NCBI RefSeq assembly: GCF_003601925.1
Contig: NZ_QZWH01000060.1
Location: 1-64,000, forward strand
Direction: 5' to 3'
DNA: 64,000 nt
From: Buttiauxella izardii
Lineage (GTDB): Bacteria > Pseudomonadota > Gammaproteobacteria > Enterobacterales > Enterobacteriaceae
In this document: positions 45,079 to 54,320 of the stretch, in pieces
How the letters are laid out: each line of letters starts with the position of its first letter
Numbering within the stretch: the first letter of the stretch is position 1
Program-made: the position numbers and the translations under genes
The notes under the pieces: model-generated
Databases searched by the model: none
Told to the model about the DNA's origin: nothing
Seen by the model: only the letters and a program-made list of their open reading frames with translations

Positions 45079-46101
45079 TTACCAGGCTTCATGTTGCGCA
45101 GTAAATTCGGCGACCGGCTTGACTGGCGTGGTGCCAGCCAACAAACGCAGCGACTGAAAACGGGCTGCGGGATCGGCAATCGGCGTATCAATAATGAATT
45201 CGTCGATACCAAACTCTTTGCTCAACGCCGCCAGCCCGGCGTGAACAGTTTCAGCGGTGCCTTTTAACAACGATGGTTCACGGCGTTCGATTTTTTTGAT
45301 GGCGCTTCCTGCCTGGCGGGCAAAAGCGTGGGCTTGCGCTTCACTGGCGACACTCACGCGCTGGGCGTTTTCCAGCTCCACGCTCCAGATTTCCACAAGA
45401 TTTGCCAGTTCATCGGCTTTTTCTGCGTCGGCGGCAACAATCACCTGCACCGCAACAATCGTGTCGAGCGCACTGCGGCTGCGCCAGGAACTGAGCACTT
45501 CACGCATTAAGGCTTTGTCGCCATTCAGGTGGGCGGCGTAGACAAAATTCCAGTTCAGTTGTGCGGCAAGTCTCGCACTTTCAAGGCTTGCGCCCAGCAA
45601 GAAACGATCGGCGCTTTGAAGCGGAACCGGCGTGGCGCGTAAGGTTTCCTGGTCATCCTGTGCGGCAGGCAAAGAAAGCCAGTTATCGAGCTGGGTGAGT
45701 TGTTCGGCGAAGGTTTCTTTCTCCTGCACACCGCGCTGCAACGCTTTAGTCGAAAGCGGCAATCCACCGGGGGCTTTGCCAACGCCGAGATCAATACGAT
45801 TGGGCGCCAGGTTTGCCAGTAAGTTGAAGTTTTCAGCCACTTTATACGGGCTGTAATGCTGCAACATCACCCCGCCGGAACCGACACGAATGCGGTTTGT
45901 TTGCCCGATAATCCACGCAATCAGCAATTCCGGCGATGGGCTCGCCAGCCGTGCGGTGTTGTGGTGTTCGGCAATCCAGAAACGGTGATAACCCCAGGCT
46001 TCGGCCTGTTGTGCGAGATGTAGCGTGTGCTTCAGCGCCTCGCCAGGCGTGTCATTCTGCGCAACCGGGATTTTATCCAACAGACTGATTCGATAAGACA
46101 T
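45079..46101 (-). CDS. Luciferase-like (LLM-class) flavin-dependent oxidoreductase
   Basis: A 340-residue protein with the LLM hallmarks: WGYHRFWIAEHHNTARLASP, IRVGSGGVMLQHYSPYKVAE and LGVGKAPGGLP. This MsnO8-type subgroup is frequent in sulfur-scavenging operons. It is the first gene of the eight-gene operon, transcribed away from hipB with a 311-bp intergenic region. Its precise substrate is unknown. It may oxidise a second class of S-compound or act with the NtaA-type enzyme. Confidence 0.83.
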   Translation of the reverse strand: MSYRISLLDKIPVAQNDTPGEALKHTLHLAQQAEAWGYHRFWIAEHHNTARLASPSPELLIAWIIGQTNRIRVGSGGVMLQHYSPYKVAENFNLLANLAPNRIDLGVGKAPGGLPLSTKALQRGVQEKETFAEQLTQLDNWLSLPAAQDDQETLRATPVPLQSADRFLLGASLESARLAAQLNWNFVYAAHLNGDKALMREVLSSWRSRSALDTIVAVQVIVAADAEKADELANLVEIWSVELENAQRVSVASEAQAHAFARQAGSAIKKIERREPSLLKGTAETVHAGLAALSKEFGIDEFIIDTPIADPAARFQSLRLLAGTTPVKPVAEFTAQHEAW

Positions 46102-46412
46102 GCAGCAAACTCGTGTTGATTAACATGCCTTCATTAATAGGGATTCCGTCTGGTTGAGTGAAACAATTAATTTACATTTGGTTATCCAGTTTCTGGATAA
46201 GGGGATTTTCACCACATGAAAAAGGTCATAAATGGTCTATTGTTTTAATAAAAATTCAATAAAAGACCTTTCATAAACCATTAAATGTGCATTAGACCAA
46301 ATATGAGCTATTTGAATTAAAAAAAGACAATAAAGCTCACTCATGATACATTTTTATATCACAGGCTCACATTTAACCTTTTTCCTGCTTAAATTATGAA
46401 ATGGGGTCAAAA
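46102..46412. promoter_or_regulatory. Divergent control region between the sulfur-type operon and hipBST
   Basis: 311 bp, AT-rich on the hipB side. It contains the perfect dyad at 46182-46200 and a looser pair AAAGGTC (46221-46227) / GACCTTT (46265-46271). No small gene is seen. Confidence 0.5.
46182..46200. promoter_or_regulatory. Perfect inverted repeat TTATCCAG-TTT-CTGGATAA
   Basis: An 8-bp perfect dyad with a 3-bp centre. It contains TATCC-N7-GGATA, close to the TATCC-N8-GGATA operator known for E. coli K-12 HipB. It is 81 bp upstream of the LLM gene and about 210 bp upstream of hipB. It could therefore be a HipB operator or a regulator site of the sulfur-type operon. Confidence 0.5.
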
Positions 46413-46736
46413 ATGAACTACGACACGACATCACTCGCCGACAAACTCCACGCCATGAGCGAATTACTCAATGACGTTAAAAAAGCGGTGATTTTGCGGG
46501 CGCAGGAATCTGACCTCGCCATCAACGAACAGGTCATTACGGAGTCGGCGCAGCTCGGGCTGCAATTGAACCAGCGCCGTAAAGAACTCGATATCGATCT
46601 GGCGACGCTCGAGCTACAAACCGGGGTGTCGGCCTCAACGCTCAAACGCCTGTTTAAAGATCCAGAGCAGGTCAAATTTGGCACCGTATTGCGGGTTGCC
46701 GAGGCATTAGGTGTGAAGCTATGCGCCGCCGTGTAG
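46413..46736 (+). CDS. hipB: HipB-type antitoxin of a tripartite HipBST system
   Basis: A 107-residue protein from ATG 46413 (MNYDTTSLADKLHAMSELLN), with GGGG 6 bases upstream; an in-frame ATG at 46401 lacks a site. A helical N-terminal extension (residues 1-50) is followed by an Xre-type helix-turn-helix (LDIDLATLELQTGVSASTLK, VLRVAEALG). It should bind the operon's promoter and complex with HipS-HipT. Its last 16 bp overlap hipS. Confidence 0.82.
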   Translation: MNYDTTSLADKLHAMSELLNDVKKAVILRAQESDLAINEQVITESAQLGLQLNQRRKELDIDLATLELQTGVSASTLKRLFKDPEQVKFGTVLRVAEALGVKLCAAV

Positions 46737-47035
46737 AAGTGTGGTTATACGGTGAGCCAGTGGGCGAGTTGCGTCAGGACGACAACGGTTTTGCTTTCAG
46801 CTACCACGCAGATTATATCGGCCCGCCGCTGTCGCTGAGTTTACCGGTGCGCGTTCGCCACTTTCAAAGCCCGACGCTGCCGCCCTTTTTCGCTTCATTA
46901 GCGCCTGAAGGCTGGCTGAAAATGCGCTACAGCCAATTACAGCAGCGCGACGAACACGACCTTCTCGGGATGCTTATCGATAACGGTAAAAACCTGATTG
47001 GCGCGGTGCAACTGGTCAACATGCAGGAGGATTAA
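46721..47035 (+). CDS. hipS: HipS antitoxin (stand-alone HipA N-terminal subdomain)
   Basis: A 104-residue protein (MRRRVEVWLYGEPVGELRQD) that corresponds to the N-subdomain 1 of full-length HipA. Trp65 in LAPEGWLKMRY coincides with the Trp reported, as I recall, to enter the HipT active site in enteropathogenic E. coli HipBST. In that system HipS, not HipB, neutralises HipT. It overlaps hipB by 16 bp and precedes hipT by 2 bp, so the three genes are translationally coupled. Confidence 0.85.
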   Translation: MRRRVEVWLYGEPVGELRQDDNGFAFSYHADYIGPPLSLSLPVRVRHFQSPTLPPFFASLAPEGWLKMRYSQLQQRDEHDLLGMLIDNGKNLIGAVQLVNMQED

Positions 47036-47037
47036 CC

Positions 47038-48075
47038 ATGCGATGCCACATTCTTTTGACACCGCTGACGCAGGCCAAAGAGCAGGAATCCGGTTATTCA
47101 GCCAAAGGCCTGAAGTATCTGACGGGTTCCGGCAAAGTGAACCCACAGCTCAGTTTTACGCGTAACGAATTTATCCATGAACTGCCGAAAGCCCAGCGCG
47201 GGATGAGCATTTCCGGGTATCAGCCAAAGCTGCAAATGGTGGTGCGCGACGGTGAGTTTGCGGTGGTTGAACATCAGGGCGAGTACATTCTCAAACCGTC
47301 CCCTGCTGAGTTCCCGCACCTGGCAGAAAACGAACACGCGACGATGACGTTAATGGCGCGCCTGGGTTTTGATGTGCCGCCAAATGGGCTGGTACGTTTT
47401 GCGCGTGAAGATAATGAAACGGAACCCGAGTTGGCCTTCGTGATTCGCCGCTTTGACCGTGATACTCAAACTGGCGCGGCAATCCACCAGGAGCAACTCG
47501 ACGCGGCGATGAACGTCGGCGAAAAGTACGGTAAAACCGGCAGCGACGGCAAACAGTACGTGAGCTATCAGCAACTGGCCGAGTTTCTGACTCAGCACGT
47601 CAACAGCAACGTGGCGTTTAAAATCGACCTGTTCCGCCGTATTGCCTACGCCTATTTGTTGGGTAACAACGATATGCACCTGCGTAATTTCGGGCTGATT
47701 CACCCGCGCATTGGCGAGCCGACGCTTTCGCCGGTTTATGATTTTGTCTCGGTTGCGCCCTATCCGGCCATTTTTAGCTCCGGGTTTATGGCTCTGCCAT
47801 TGCTGAGCTGCGAGGAAGGCGACCGAGAATTAGCGCCCGGTTTTAAAACCGCCTACGGTGAATATCTGGGTATGGATTTCCGCGAACTCGGCCTGGCGAT
47901 GGGATTGACCGACAAGCTGATCGTCAAATTGTTAGGCGATTTGCAAAAAGAAAGCCGCATTGTAGAAGCGGTGTATCGTGATTCGTTGATGCCCGAAACC
48001 GACGTAGAAATAACGCTGCGTTGTTATCGCCAGCGGTTAGACCGGTTGATGCGGCTGGATGAAGCGGAGTTGTGA
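47038..48075 (+). CDS. hipT: HipT serine/threonine kinase toxin
   Basis: A 345-residue HipA-family kinase lacking the N-terminal subdomain supplied by HipS. The P-loop-like autophosphorylation motif Ser57-Ile58-Ser59 (GMSISGYQPKLQM) matches the S-I-S type of E. coli O127 HipT in position. The catalytic loop is GNNDMHLRNFGL with Asp212 and Asn217, and the metal-binding Asp is 235 (VYDFVSV). The characterised homologue phosphorylates tryptophanyl-tRNA synthetase, stopping growth; that target is inferred here. All catalytic residues are intact, so the toxin is probably functional. Confidence 0.88.
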   Translation: MRCHILLTPLTQAKEQESGYSAKGLKYLTGSGKVNPQLSFTRNEFIHELPKAQRGMSISGYQPKLQMVVRDGEFAVVEHQGEYILKPSPAEFPHLAENEHATMTLMARLGFDVPPNGLVRFAREDNETEPELAFVIRRFDRDTQTGAAIHQEQLDAAMNVGEKYGKTGSDGKQYVSYQQLAEFLTQHVNSNVAFKIDLFRRIAYAYLLGNNDMHLRNFGLIHPRIGEPTLSPVYDFVSVAPYPAIFSSGFMALPLLSCEEGDRELAPGFKTAYGEYLGMDFRELGLAMGLTDKLIVKLLGDLQKESRIVEAVYRDSLMPETDVEITLRCYRQRLDRLMRLDEAEL

Positions 48076-48079
48076 AAAT

Positions 48080-48126
48080 GTCGGATGACGCTTGCGCTTA
48101 TCCGACCTACGGCGCAAGCGTCAGGC
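48080..48126. repeat. REP element between hipT and rhmA
   Basis: GTCGGATGACGC and GCTTATCCGACC form a REP palindrome followed by a second partial inverted unit (GGCGCAAGCGTCAGGC). It fills the gap between the convergent stops at 48075 and 48131 and may serve as a terminator for both. Confidence 0.8.
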
Positions 48127-48130
48127 TGTG

Positions 48131-48934
48131 TTAGTAGCTGTTTTTATTGCCAGTCTGCAATGGAGGCTGGCGGAATAATGCCAGGCGCGCATCCAGAGCT
48201 TGCGTATAGAGCATGGTATCTACGCCGACCGCGACAAAATTAGCTCCCCACTCAATGCATTTTTTTGCCATTTCCGGATTCACGGCCAGGAACCCCGCCG
48301 CCTTGCCTGCGCTGCGGATACGGCGAATACTTTGCTCGATGATGCGCTGGACTTCCGGGTGATCGGCGTTATCCGGGTAGCCAAGCGATGCAGATAAATC
48401 CGCCGGGCCGATAAAAATACCGTCGATACCATCAACTTCCAGCAACTCATCCAGGTTATCCAAAGCCGTTTTACTCTCGGCCTGAATTAACACGCACAGT
48501 TCTTCATTTGCCTGCGCCATATAATTCTCAACTCGTCCCCAGCGGGCAGCACGCGCAACGCTTGCGCCAACGCCTCGGGTTCCCAGCGGCGGATAACGCG
48601 TGGCGCTGACAATTTCCCTGGCCTGCTCGGGCGTGTCCACCATCGGAATCAGCAACGTGCGTGCGCCGATATCCAGCATCTGTTTGATAATGCTTCTTTG
48701 CCCTTCGACCGGGCGAATCACCGGCTGGCTGCGGTATGCGGCAATGGCCTGTAGTTGATGATAGAGATCCTGAACGGTGTTCGGCGCGTGTTCGCCGTCG
48801 ATTAACAGCCAGTCATAACCCGAGGTTGCCGCGATTTCAGCCAGATAAGACGAGGTGCTGCTCAGCCAGAGTCCGATTTGCACCTCGTTATTGAGAATGC
48901 CCTGCTTAAACGGGTTTGATAACAGCGAATTCAT
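48131..48934 (-). CDS. rhmA: 2-keto-3-deoxy-L-rhamnonate aldolase RhmA
   Basis: A 267-residue class II HpcH/HpaI-family aldolase, the same length as E. coli Yfa[29 protein letters not shown]-like, [16 protein letters not shown] and [15 protein letters not shown] contain the Mg-binding Glu/Asp and substrate residues. It splits 2-keto-3-deoxy-L-rhamnonate into pyruvate and lactaldehyde. Its ATG overlaps the rhmT stop by 4 bp (ATGA). Confidence 0.95.
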   Translation of the reverse strand: MNSLLSNPFKQGILNNEVQIGLWLSSTSSYLAEIAATSGYDWLLIDGEHAPNTVQDLYHQLQAIAAYRSQPVIRPVEGQRSIIKQMLDIGARTLLIPMVDTPEQAREIVSATRYPPLGTRGVGASVARAARWGRVENYMAQANEELCVLIQAESKTALDNLDELLEVDGIDGIFIGPADLSASLGYPDNADHPEVQRIIEQSIRRIRSAGKAAGFLAVNPEMAKKCIEWGANFVAVGVDTMLYTQALDARLALFRQPPLQTGNKNSY

Positions 48935-50226
48935 AGCGATTCCTTTTCATTAATTCGGGTCAGCGGTGCCTGTTTTGCCACGCTAAGGGTGAAGATAATC
49001 AACGCGCCGACAATGGCGATGCCCGCCAGCGCCAGCAATCCTGCGGCATTATTGTTAAAAGCGGTTTCAGCTTTGACACGAATAAGCGGAGCCAGGAATC
49101 CGCCGACCGCACCAAACAGATTCACGAAACCAATGCCTGCGGCGAGTGCCGTTCCTGAAAGAAGCTGTGTGGGCATCGTCCAGAACACCGGCTGTACGGC
49201 AATGAAACCGACAGCCGCAACGCATAGCGCGACCATGGCAAAAAACGGGCTGACTAAACCAGAAACGCCGATGCCTATTCCTGCCGCAAGCAATGTCAGC
49301 GCTGCTATATTTTTGCGGTCGCCGGTTTTATCGGAATAACGCGGGATATACCAGGTGCCGAACAGCGCCGCAACCCAGGGAATGGCCGTGACTAGCGAAG
49401 CGGTAAAGCCGACTTTTGTTCCCATTAATTGCGCCACCTGAGTGGGCAGGAAGAAGATCAGCCCGTAAACCGCAATCTGGATGGTCATATAGATAATGGC
49501 GAGCTGCCACACCCGGCTATTGCTGATGGCGTCCATAAAGCGCGAGTGGGTTTTCTTCTCGTCTTCACGCGCCAGTTGCGCCAGCAAAACCCGCTTCTCT
49601 TCATCCGTCAGAAAACGCGCTTTCTGCGGCGTATCGTCGAGATAGAAAAAGGTGAATACCCCTGCCGCAATCGCCAGCAGCCCTTCAATCAGAAACATCC
49701 AGTACCAGCCGGGGCTGCCCATAAAGCCGTGCATTTCCAGTAACGCACCGGAAAGCGGCGAACCGAGCGTTAACGCCAGCGGCGCCCCCATATAAAACAG
49801 CCCCATAATTGCGGCGCGGTTTTGCTGCGGAAACCACTGCGAGGTGAGATAAATCATGCCGGGGAAAAACCCGGCTTCGGCAGCGCCCAGCAAGGTGCGA
49901 ACGATGAGAAACTTCGCTTCGGTATCGGCGTAACCCATGCCAGCCGACAGCGCTCCCCATAACAACGTTGTGCCGCCAATCCAACGCCGCGCGCCCCATC
50001 TGCGCATCAGTAAGTTTGCCGGAACGCCGAGAAACGCATACACCACGAAGAAGATCCCCGCCCCCAGCGCATACGCTTCGTTGCTTAATCCGGTGTCTAT
50101 CTGATAAGTCTCTTTCGCAAACCCGATATTGGAGCGATCAAGAAACGCCAGAATATACAGCGCGAGCATGAACGGAATCAGACGTGCGCGGTTCTTCTTT
50201 ACCGCACTGTTTAATACGGAATCCAT
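48931..50226 (-). CDS. rhmT: L-rhamnonate MFS transporter RhmT
   Basis: A 431-residue transporter with 12 predicted helices of the anion:cation symporter (ACS) branch of the MFS. The start [20 protein letters not shown] has AGAGGG 8-9 bases upstream, and homology begins here; the longer frame upstream is non-coding. It matches E. coli YfaV (429 aa) and would import L-rhamnonate with protons. It lies between rhmD (87 bp upstream) and rhmA (4-bp overlap). Confidence 0.92.
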   Translation of the reverse strand: MDSVLNSAVKKNRARLIPFMLALYILAFLDRSNIGFAKETYQIDTGLSNEAYALGAGIFFVVYAFLGVPANLLMRRWGARRWIGGTTLLWGALSAGMGYADTEAKFLIVRTLLGAAEAGFFPGMIYLTSQWFPQQNRAAIMGLFYMGAPLALTLGSPLSGALLEMHGFMGSPGWYWMFLIEGLLAIAAGVFTFFYLDDTPQKARFLTDEEKRVLLAQLAREDEKKTHSRFMDAISNSRVWQLAIIYMTIQIAVYGLIFFLPTQVAQLMGTKVGFTASLVTAIPWVAALFGTWYIPRYSDKTGDRKNIAALTLLAAGIGIGVSGLVSPFFAMVALCVAAVGFIAVQPVFWTMPTQLLSGTALAAGIGFVNLFGAVGGFLAPLIRVKAETAFNNNAAGLLALAGIAIVGALIIFTLSVAKQAPLTRINEKESL

Positions 50227-50313
50227 AACTGTTTCCCTCTGAATGATGCGAATAAAGGTTACAGTGTCACGAACAATCAACGGTGATATCCTGTTAAACG
50301 TGACACTGGATGA

Positions 50314-51519
50314 TTAATGGCTGTAAGGACGTTTCAGGTTTAAATCGCGGTTAAGCTCAACGCCGAAGCCCGGTTTATCGAGCACCGACTTGTGCATTCG
50401 CCCGTTCACCGGCACCGGTTCATCGAGCAAAATGGGGTCAAACTGCGGACGCAGTGTTGAACAATCCGGGCTGGTCATCAGGAATTCGCTAAACGGCGTG
50501 TTGGTGAAGGTAATCACCGCGTGATGGGAATAGACAGAGGAGCCATGCGGCACCACAAGCTGCCCGCGAGATTTGGCAATCGCGGCTATTTCTACCAGCG
50601 TGGTCAACCCACCACACCAGCCGACATCCGGTTGCATAATGTCGATACCGGTTTCGGCCAGCGTGCGGAAGGATTGCAGCGTGCCGTGGTGTTCACCACT
50701 GGTCACCATCATGCCCGCAGGGGCATTGCGCTTCAGCTCACGATAGCCTTCGTATTGCTGCGGCGGCAGGCACTCTTCTATCCATTTCAGGTTGTACGGC
50801 GCGCAGGCATGGGCAAGTTTGGTGGCGTAGTTCACATCCTGGCTCATCCAGCAGTCGAGCATCAGCCAGAAATCCGGCCCGCATTTTTCACGGAACTGCG
50901 CCACCATGGCGGCATCTTTGCGAATACCCGCATCGCCATCGTGCGGCCCCCAGTGCGTAGGCATTTTGCCGCCGATGAATCCCATTTCTTTGGCTAAATC
51001 AGGGCGCGCACCGGTTGCGTAAAACTGAATTTCATCACGCACAGCGCCACCCAACAGCTTATAAACCGGCAGTCCAACCACTTTCCCAAACAGATCCCAC
51101 AAGGCGAGATCGATACAGGAAATGGTGTTCATCACCAGGCCGCCAGAGCCGGAGTAATACATTGAAGCATTCAGCATTTGGTCGTGAATAAGCTTAATGT
51201 CGCTGACGCATTTCCCCTCGATAAAGCGATTGAGGTGTTTTTCAACGATGAAGCAGCCCATTTCCCCAGCGGTAGAGACTGCAAAACCGATCTGCCCGTT
51301 ATCGGCTTCCACTTCCACCACTAAAGTGCCCAGAACGTTGATGCCGAACGACTGGCGCGACTGCTCATATTGAGCATATTTGCTCATCGGCGTGGCGATA
51401 TGGTCATCAATCCAGTGCTGATTTCCTTGATCGTGATAATCGGCACCGCCGCTGCCTTTTTCTGCGGTAGCACCGCCAAGAAACCAGGCTCTGACTTGTT
51501 TGATTTTGGGTAGGGTCAT
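50314..51519 (-). CDS. rhmD: L-rhamnonate dehydratase RhmD
   Basis: A 401-residue enolase-superfamily enzyme (mandelate racemase subgroup) matching E. coli Yfa[37 protein letters not shown] and the metal-ligand series [21 protein letters not shown] and VTSGEHHG are present. It dehydrates L-rhamnonate to 2-keto-3-deoxy-L-rhamnonate. It begins 22 bp after rhmR in the same orientation, behind AAGGAAA. Confidence 0.95.
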   Translation of the reverse strand: MTLPKIKQVRAWFLGGATAEKGSGGADYHDQGNQHWIDDHIATPMSKYAQYEQSRQSFGINVLGTLVVEVEADNGQIGFAVSTAGEMGCFIVEKHLNRFIEGKCVSDIKLIHDQMLNASMYYSGSGGLVMNTISCIDLALWDLFGKVVGLPVYKLLGGAVRDEIQFYATGARPDLAKEMGFIGGKMPTHWGPHDGDAGIRKDAAMVAQFREKCGPDFWLMLDCWMSQDVNYATKLAHACAPYNLKWIEECLPPQQYEGYRELKRNAPAGMMVTSGEHHGTLQSFRTLAETGIDIMQPDVGWCGGLTTLVEIAAIAKSRGQLVVPHGSSVYSHHAVITFTNTPFSEFLMTSPDCSTLRPQFDPILLDEPVPVNGRMHKSVLDKPGFGVELNRDLNLKRPYSH

Positions 51520-51541
51520 GGTTTTTTCCTTATGAAATACG

Positions 51542-52321
51542 TTATGAGGCTTTCAGGTCGAACGGACTGCGCCAGCCGAGCAAACGGGAAATATCTTTGG
51601 CGCAGGCGATAGTCTGGCTGGCAATCAGGTCGCGATTGTCGTCGTTTATCTGGAGTCGGGTGCCGACCACGGAGATGGCGGCTGTGAGGTTGTTGTGCCC
51701 GTTGAACACCGGTGCGGCGACACAACGCACATCGGTATAATCTTCGCCCCGGTCATAGCTCCATCCCTGGTAGCGGATTTTTTCTATTTCCTGGAGCATG
51801 CGTTCAGGTGTGGTAATCGAGGTCGGCGTGGCTGGGCTGAAATCCAGCCCGGCTACAATATTTTCCCGTTGCGGCGAGGGCTGCCAGGCGAGCAGGCATT
51901 TGCCAATTCCTGAACGGCTCAATGAAAGACTTTTCCCTTCATGGGAGCGCACGCTGATGGTGGAAGAAGATTCAATCTTGAGGATGTAATAGGCATTCCC
52001 CCCATCAATGATCCCCAAATGGCACAGCAATCCTGTTTGTTCCATCAGTTGCGTGAGCCGTTTTCGGGCAATATCACGCAGGTCGATTTTGCTTAGCGCG
52101 TGCCCGGCAAGCTCAACCAGTTTCGTCCACAGGCAGTAGTTATCTTGCGCATCTACCGCCAGAAACCGGTGCTTCTTTAATTCCGCCAGCAACAGATAAA
52201 GCGTGCTTTTCGGGATACCCAGTGCGTTCATCAACGTTGCAGCACTGGATGGCCCGTGCTGCGCAATGAAATTGATAATTTCGATAGATCGCGTGAGTGC
52301 GGGAACTTTGCTTGATTCCAT
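51542..52321 (-). CDS. rhmR: IclR-family regulator of rhamnonate catabolism RhmR
   Basis: A 259-residue protein. The N-terminal winged helix ([39 protein letters not shown]) is followed by the IclR effector domain (residues about 85-255: [40 protein letters not shown]). Its position directly upstream of rhmD, as yfaX upstream of yfaW in E. coli, supports RhmR. It probably controls the rhmD-rhmT-rhmA genes and itself. Confidence 0.9.
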   Translation of the reverse strand: MESSKVPALTRSIEIINFIAQHGPSSAATLMNALGIPKSTLYLLLAELKKHRFLAVDAQDNYCLWTKLVELAGHALSKIDLRDIARKRLTQLMEQTGLLCHLGIIDGGNAYYILKIESSSTISVRSHEGKSLSLSRSGIGKCLLAWQPSPQRENIVAGLDFSPATPTSITTPERMLQEIEKIRYQGWSYDRGEDYTDVRCVAAPVFNGHNNLTAAISVVGTRLQINDDNRDLIASQTIACAKDISRLLGWRSPFDLKAS

Positions 52322-52471
52322 TGGGCTGGACTCCGGTCTTGTCTGATGGAATCAAGTGTGGCGATCGGGTCGCTGTGCTTATGTGAAGAAGGTCATACTT
52401 TTTTGTCTGTCGGATAAACGCGAAGATTTAGTGAGAAGAAATGTGAGGAAGTACGCAGATTTTTTTAGCGG

Positions 52472-52491
52472 CAGTACAACAGGTTGTACTG
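52472..52491. promoter_or_regulatory. Perfect 20-bp dyad upstream of rhmR
   Basis: CAGTACAA-CAGG-TTGTACTG has 8-bp perfect arms, about 150 bp upstream of the rhmR start and about 80 bp past the tsr stop. A T-run lies only on its far side. It may be an operator for the rhm genes or an mRNA hairpin after tsr. Confidence 0.4.
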
Positions 52492-52513
52492 AAACTGACG
52501 TTTACGAGTTATA

Positions 52514-52540
52514 GGCCGGATAAGCGCAGCGTCATCCGGC
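52514..52540. repeat. REP element downstream of tsr
   Basis: GCCGGATAAGCGCAGC and GTCATCCGGC form a REP palindrome followed by part of a second unit (GTCGCTTATCCAGG), 31 bp after the tsr stop. Confidence 0.8.
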
Positions 52541-52570
52541 GCTGTCGCTTATCCAGGCTTATCTAAAAAA

Positions 52571-54235
52571 TCAGAAGGTTTCCCAGTTGTCGTTGGAATC
52601 GCTAACCGCAGCTTTACGATTCATCACCGGAGCGAGAGTGATTTTCGGCTCCGGATTGCGGGGTTGTGATTTCACTTCCTGATTAATACGGAACACCGCG
52701 ACGGCCTGAGTCAGGCGGCTCGCCTGCTCTTCCAGTGCGGATGCAGCAGCGGCGGATTCTTCAACCAGTGCGGCGTTTTGCTGAGTGACGCGGTCCATTT
52801 CAGAAACCGCCAGCCCAACCTGGTCGATACCGCGGCTTTGTTCATCGGATGCCGAGGCGATTTCGCCCATGATATCCGTAACGCGCGTAACCGCATTGAC
52901 GATTTCGTCCATGGTTTCACCCGCGCTTTCAACCAGCGTTGAGCCGGTATCCACTTTATTCACGGAATCTTCAATCAGACCTTTGATCTCTTTCGCGGCT
53001 TGCGCGCTGCGTTGCGCCAGGTTGCGAACTTCACCCGCCACCACCGCAAAACCACGGCCCTGTTCACCGGCACGTGCCGCTTCAACCGCCGCGTTCAGCG
53101 CCAGGATGTTAGTCTGGAAGGCAATGCCGTCGATCACGCTGGTGATATCAGCAATCTTCTTCGAGCTGCTGGCGATGTCATTCATGGTGCGAACCACGTT
53201 ATCCACCACTTTGCCGCCCTTCTGCGCGGTTTCGGAGGCACTGAGTGCCAGTTGGCTGGCCTGACGTGCGTTTTCCGCATTCTGCTTAACCGTGGCGGTC
53301 AACTCTTCCATGCTGGCGGCGGTTTCTTCAAGCGATGCGGCTTGTTGTTCGGTGCGGGAAGAAAGATCGTTGTTGCCGATAGAGATTTCGCTGGCACCGC
53401 TGTAAATCGCGTTTGCGCCGTTGCGCACATCGCTGACCGTGCTCATCAGTTCAGACTGCATATGGCGCAGGCTTGCCGCCAGTTGGCCCATTTCATTAGT
53501 GCCTTCCACGTCAATGGAGTGCACCAGATCGCCGTCTGCGATGTGGCGAATGTTATCAATCAGGCGATGAAGCGGTTCAATCAGGGTTTTCTTGATGCCC
53601 AGCCAGACGATAATAATGGCCGCAACCACCAGCGTCAGGATCACGATAAGAATCCAGATGGCCTGGGAATAAGACTGGTTATTGTCGTCAACCGCTTCCT
53701 GATACAGATGGTCGTTTTGTTGCAGATAGTTAACGTATTCTTTCTCGAAACCATCCTGATATTTTTGCGTCGGCTGGTCGAAGAATTCATTAATTTTGCC
53801 CGCGCCCAGCAGCTGAATCAGCTCGGCCAGCGCGCCGTGGTAAATCGCGTAATTACGCTTGATTTCATTGATGGATTCTTCGCTCTGACGCGGGTCGCGT
53901 GGCAGGGATTCATACGCCGCCCACTCTTTCTCCGCCTGCTTTAACGACTGGCTGGCGATCAGCATCAGCTCGTTCACCGTCGAACCGCTACCGGTGTTGT
54001 TGGCATCCATCATATGACGGATGCCTGCGCGGTTCAGGGTGTTACGGGTTTGCAGCAACGCCACCCAGCTACCGTTGAGCGTCGACTGCTGCTGGCGAAT
54101 AGTTTGCAGAACAGTGAAGTTTTCTTTGTCGCTTTTCAGGGCGTTAAAGAACAGCCCACCGGACGTCAATTGCAAAATACCAAATAAACCCAGCACAAAC
54201 AGAAGGCTGGTTACAACTTTTATGCGCGTTAACAT
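52571..54235 (-). CDS. tsr: Methyl-accepting chemotaxis protein Tsr (serine receptor)
   Basis: A 554-residue chemoreceptor. TM1 (about residues 7-30) and TM2 (about 190-213) flank the four-helix periplasmic domain; HAMP and the methylation/signalling helices follow. Serine-contact residues of E. coli Tsr are kept in number and identity: Arg64, Asn68, Arg69, Arg73, Phe151, Phe152 and Thr156. The hairpin tip [20 protein letters not shown] is invariant. The C-terminal NWETF pentapeptide binds CheR/CheB. A FliA promoter lies upstream. In E. coli K-12 tsr is elsewhere, near the origin-side mdoB locus, so its position here differs. Confidence 0.95.
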   Translation of the reverse strand: MLTRIKVVTSLLFVLGLFGILQLTSGGLFFNALKSDKENFTVLQTIRQQQSTLNGSWVALLQTRNTLNRAGIRHMMDANNTGSGSTVNELMLIASQSLKQAEKEWAAYESLPRDPRQSEESINEIKRNYAIYHGALAELIQLLGAGKINEFFDQPTQKYQDGFEKEYVNYLQQNDHLYQEAVDDNNQSYSQAIWILIVILTLVVAAIIIVWLGIKKTLIEPLHRLIDNIRHIADGDLVHSIDVEGTNEMGQLAASLRHMQSELMSTVSDVRNGANAIYSGASEISIGNNDLSSRTEQQAASLEETAASMEELTATVKQNAENARQASQLALSASETAQKGGKVVDNVVRTMNDIASSSKKIADITSVIDGIAFQTNILALNAAVEAARAGEQGRGFAVVAGEVRNLAQRSAQAAKEIKGLIEDSVNKVDTGSTLVESAGETMDEIVNAVTRVTDIMGEIASASDEQSRGIDQVGLAVSEMDRVTQQNAALVEESAAAASALEEQASRLTQAVAVFRINQEVKSQPRNPEPKITLAPVMNRKAAVSDSNDNWETF

Positions 54236-54267
54236 GCTTTTTGTTCTCGTGACAACAGAAGCATATA

Positions 54268-54294
54268 GTTTCGGCAGATCCCGTTGAAACTTTA
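54268..54294 (-). promoter_or_regulatory. FliA (sigma-28) promoter of tsr
   Basis: On the minus strand, TAAAGTTT, an 11-bp spacer and GCCGAAAC match the sigma-28 consensus TAAAGTTT-N11-GCCGATAA (first element perfect, second 6 of 8). It is 33 bp upstream of the tsr ATG. This makes tsr part of the class 3 flagellar regulon. Confidence 0.88.
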
Positions 54295-54320
54295 TGCTTC
54301 ATTTCAGAGAAACGGCGCAA

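Noticed and set aside
48080-48126. REP palindromes as CRISPR repeats or IS ends
   Set aside because: Copies are dispersed singly or in inverted pairs in intergenic gaps, without spacers or target duplications, as REP/BIME elements are.
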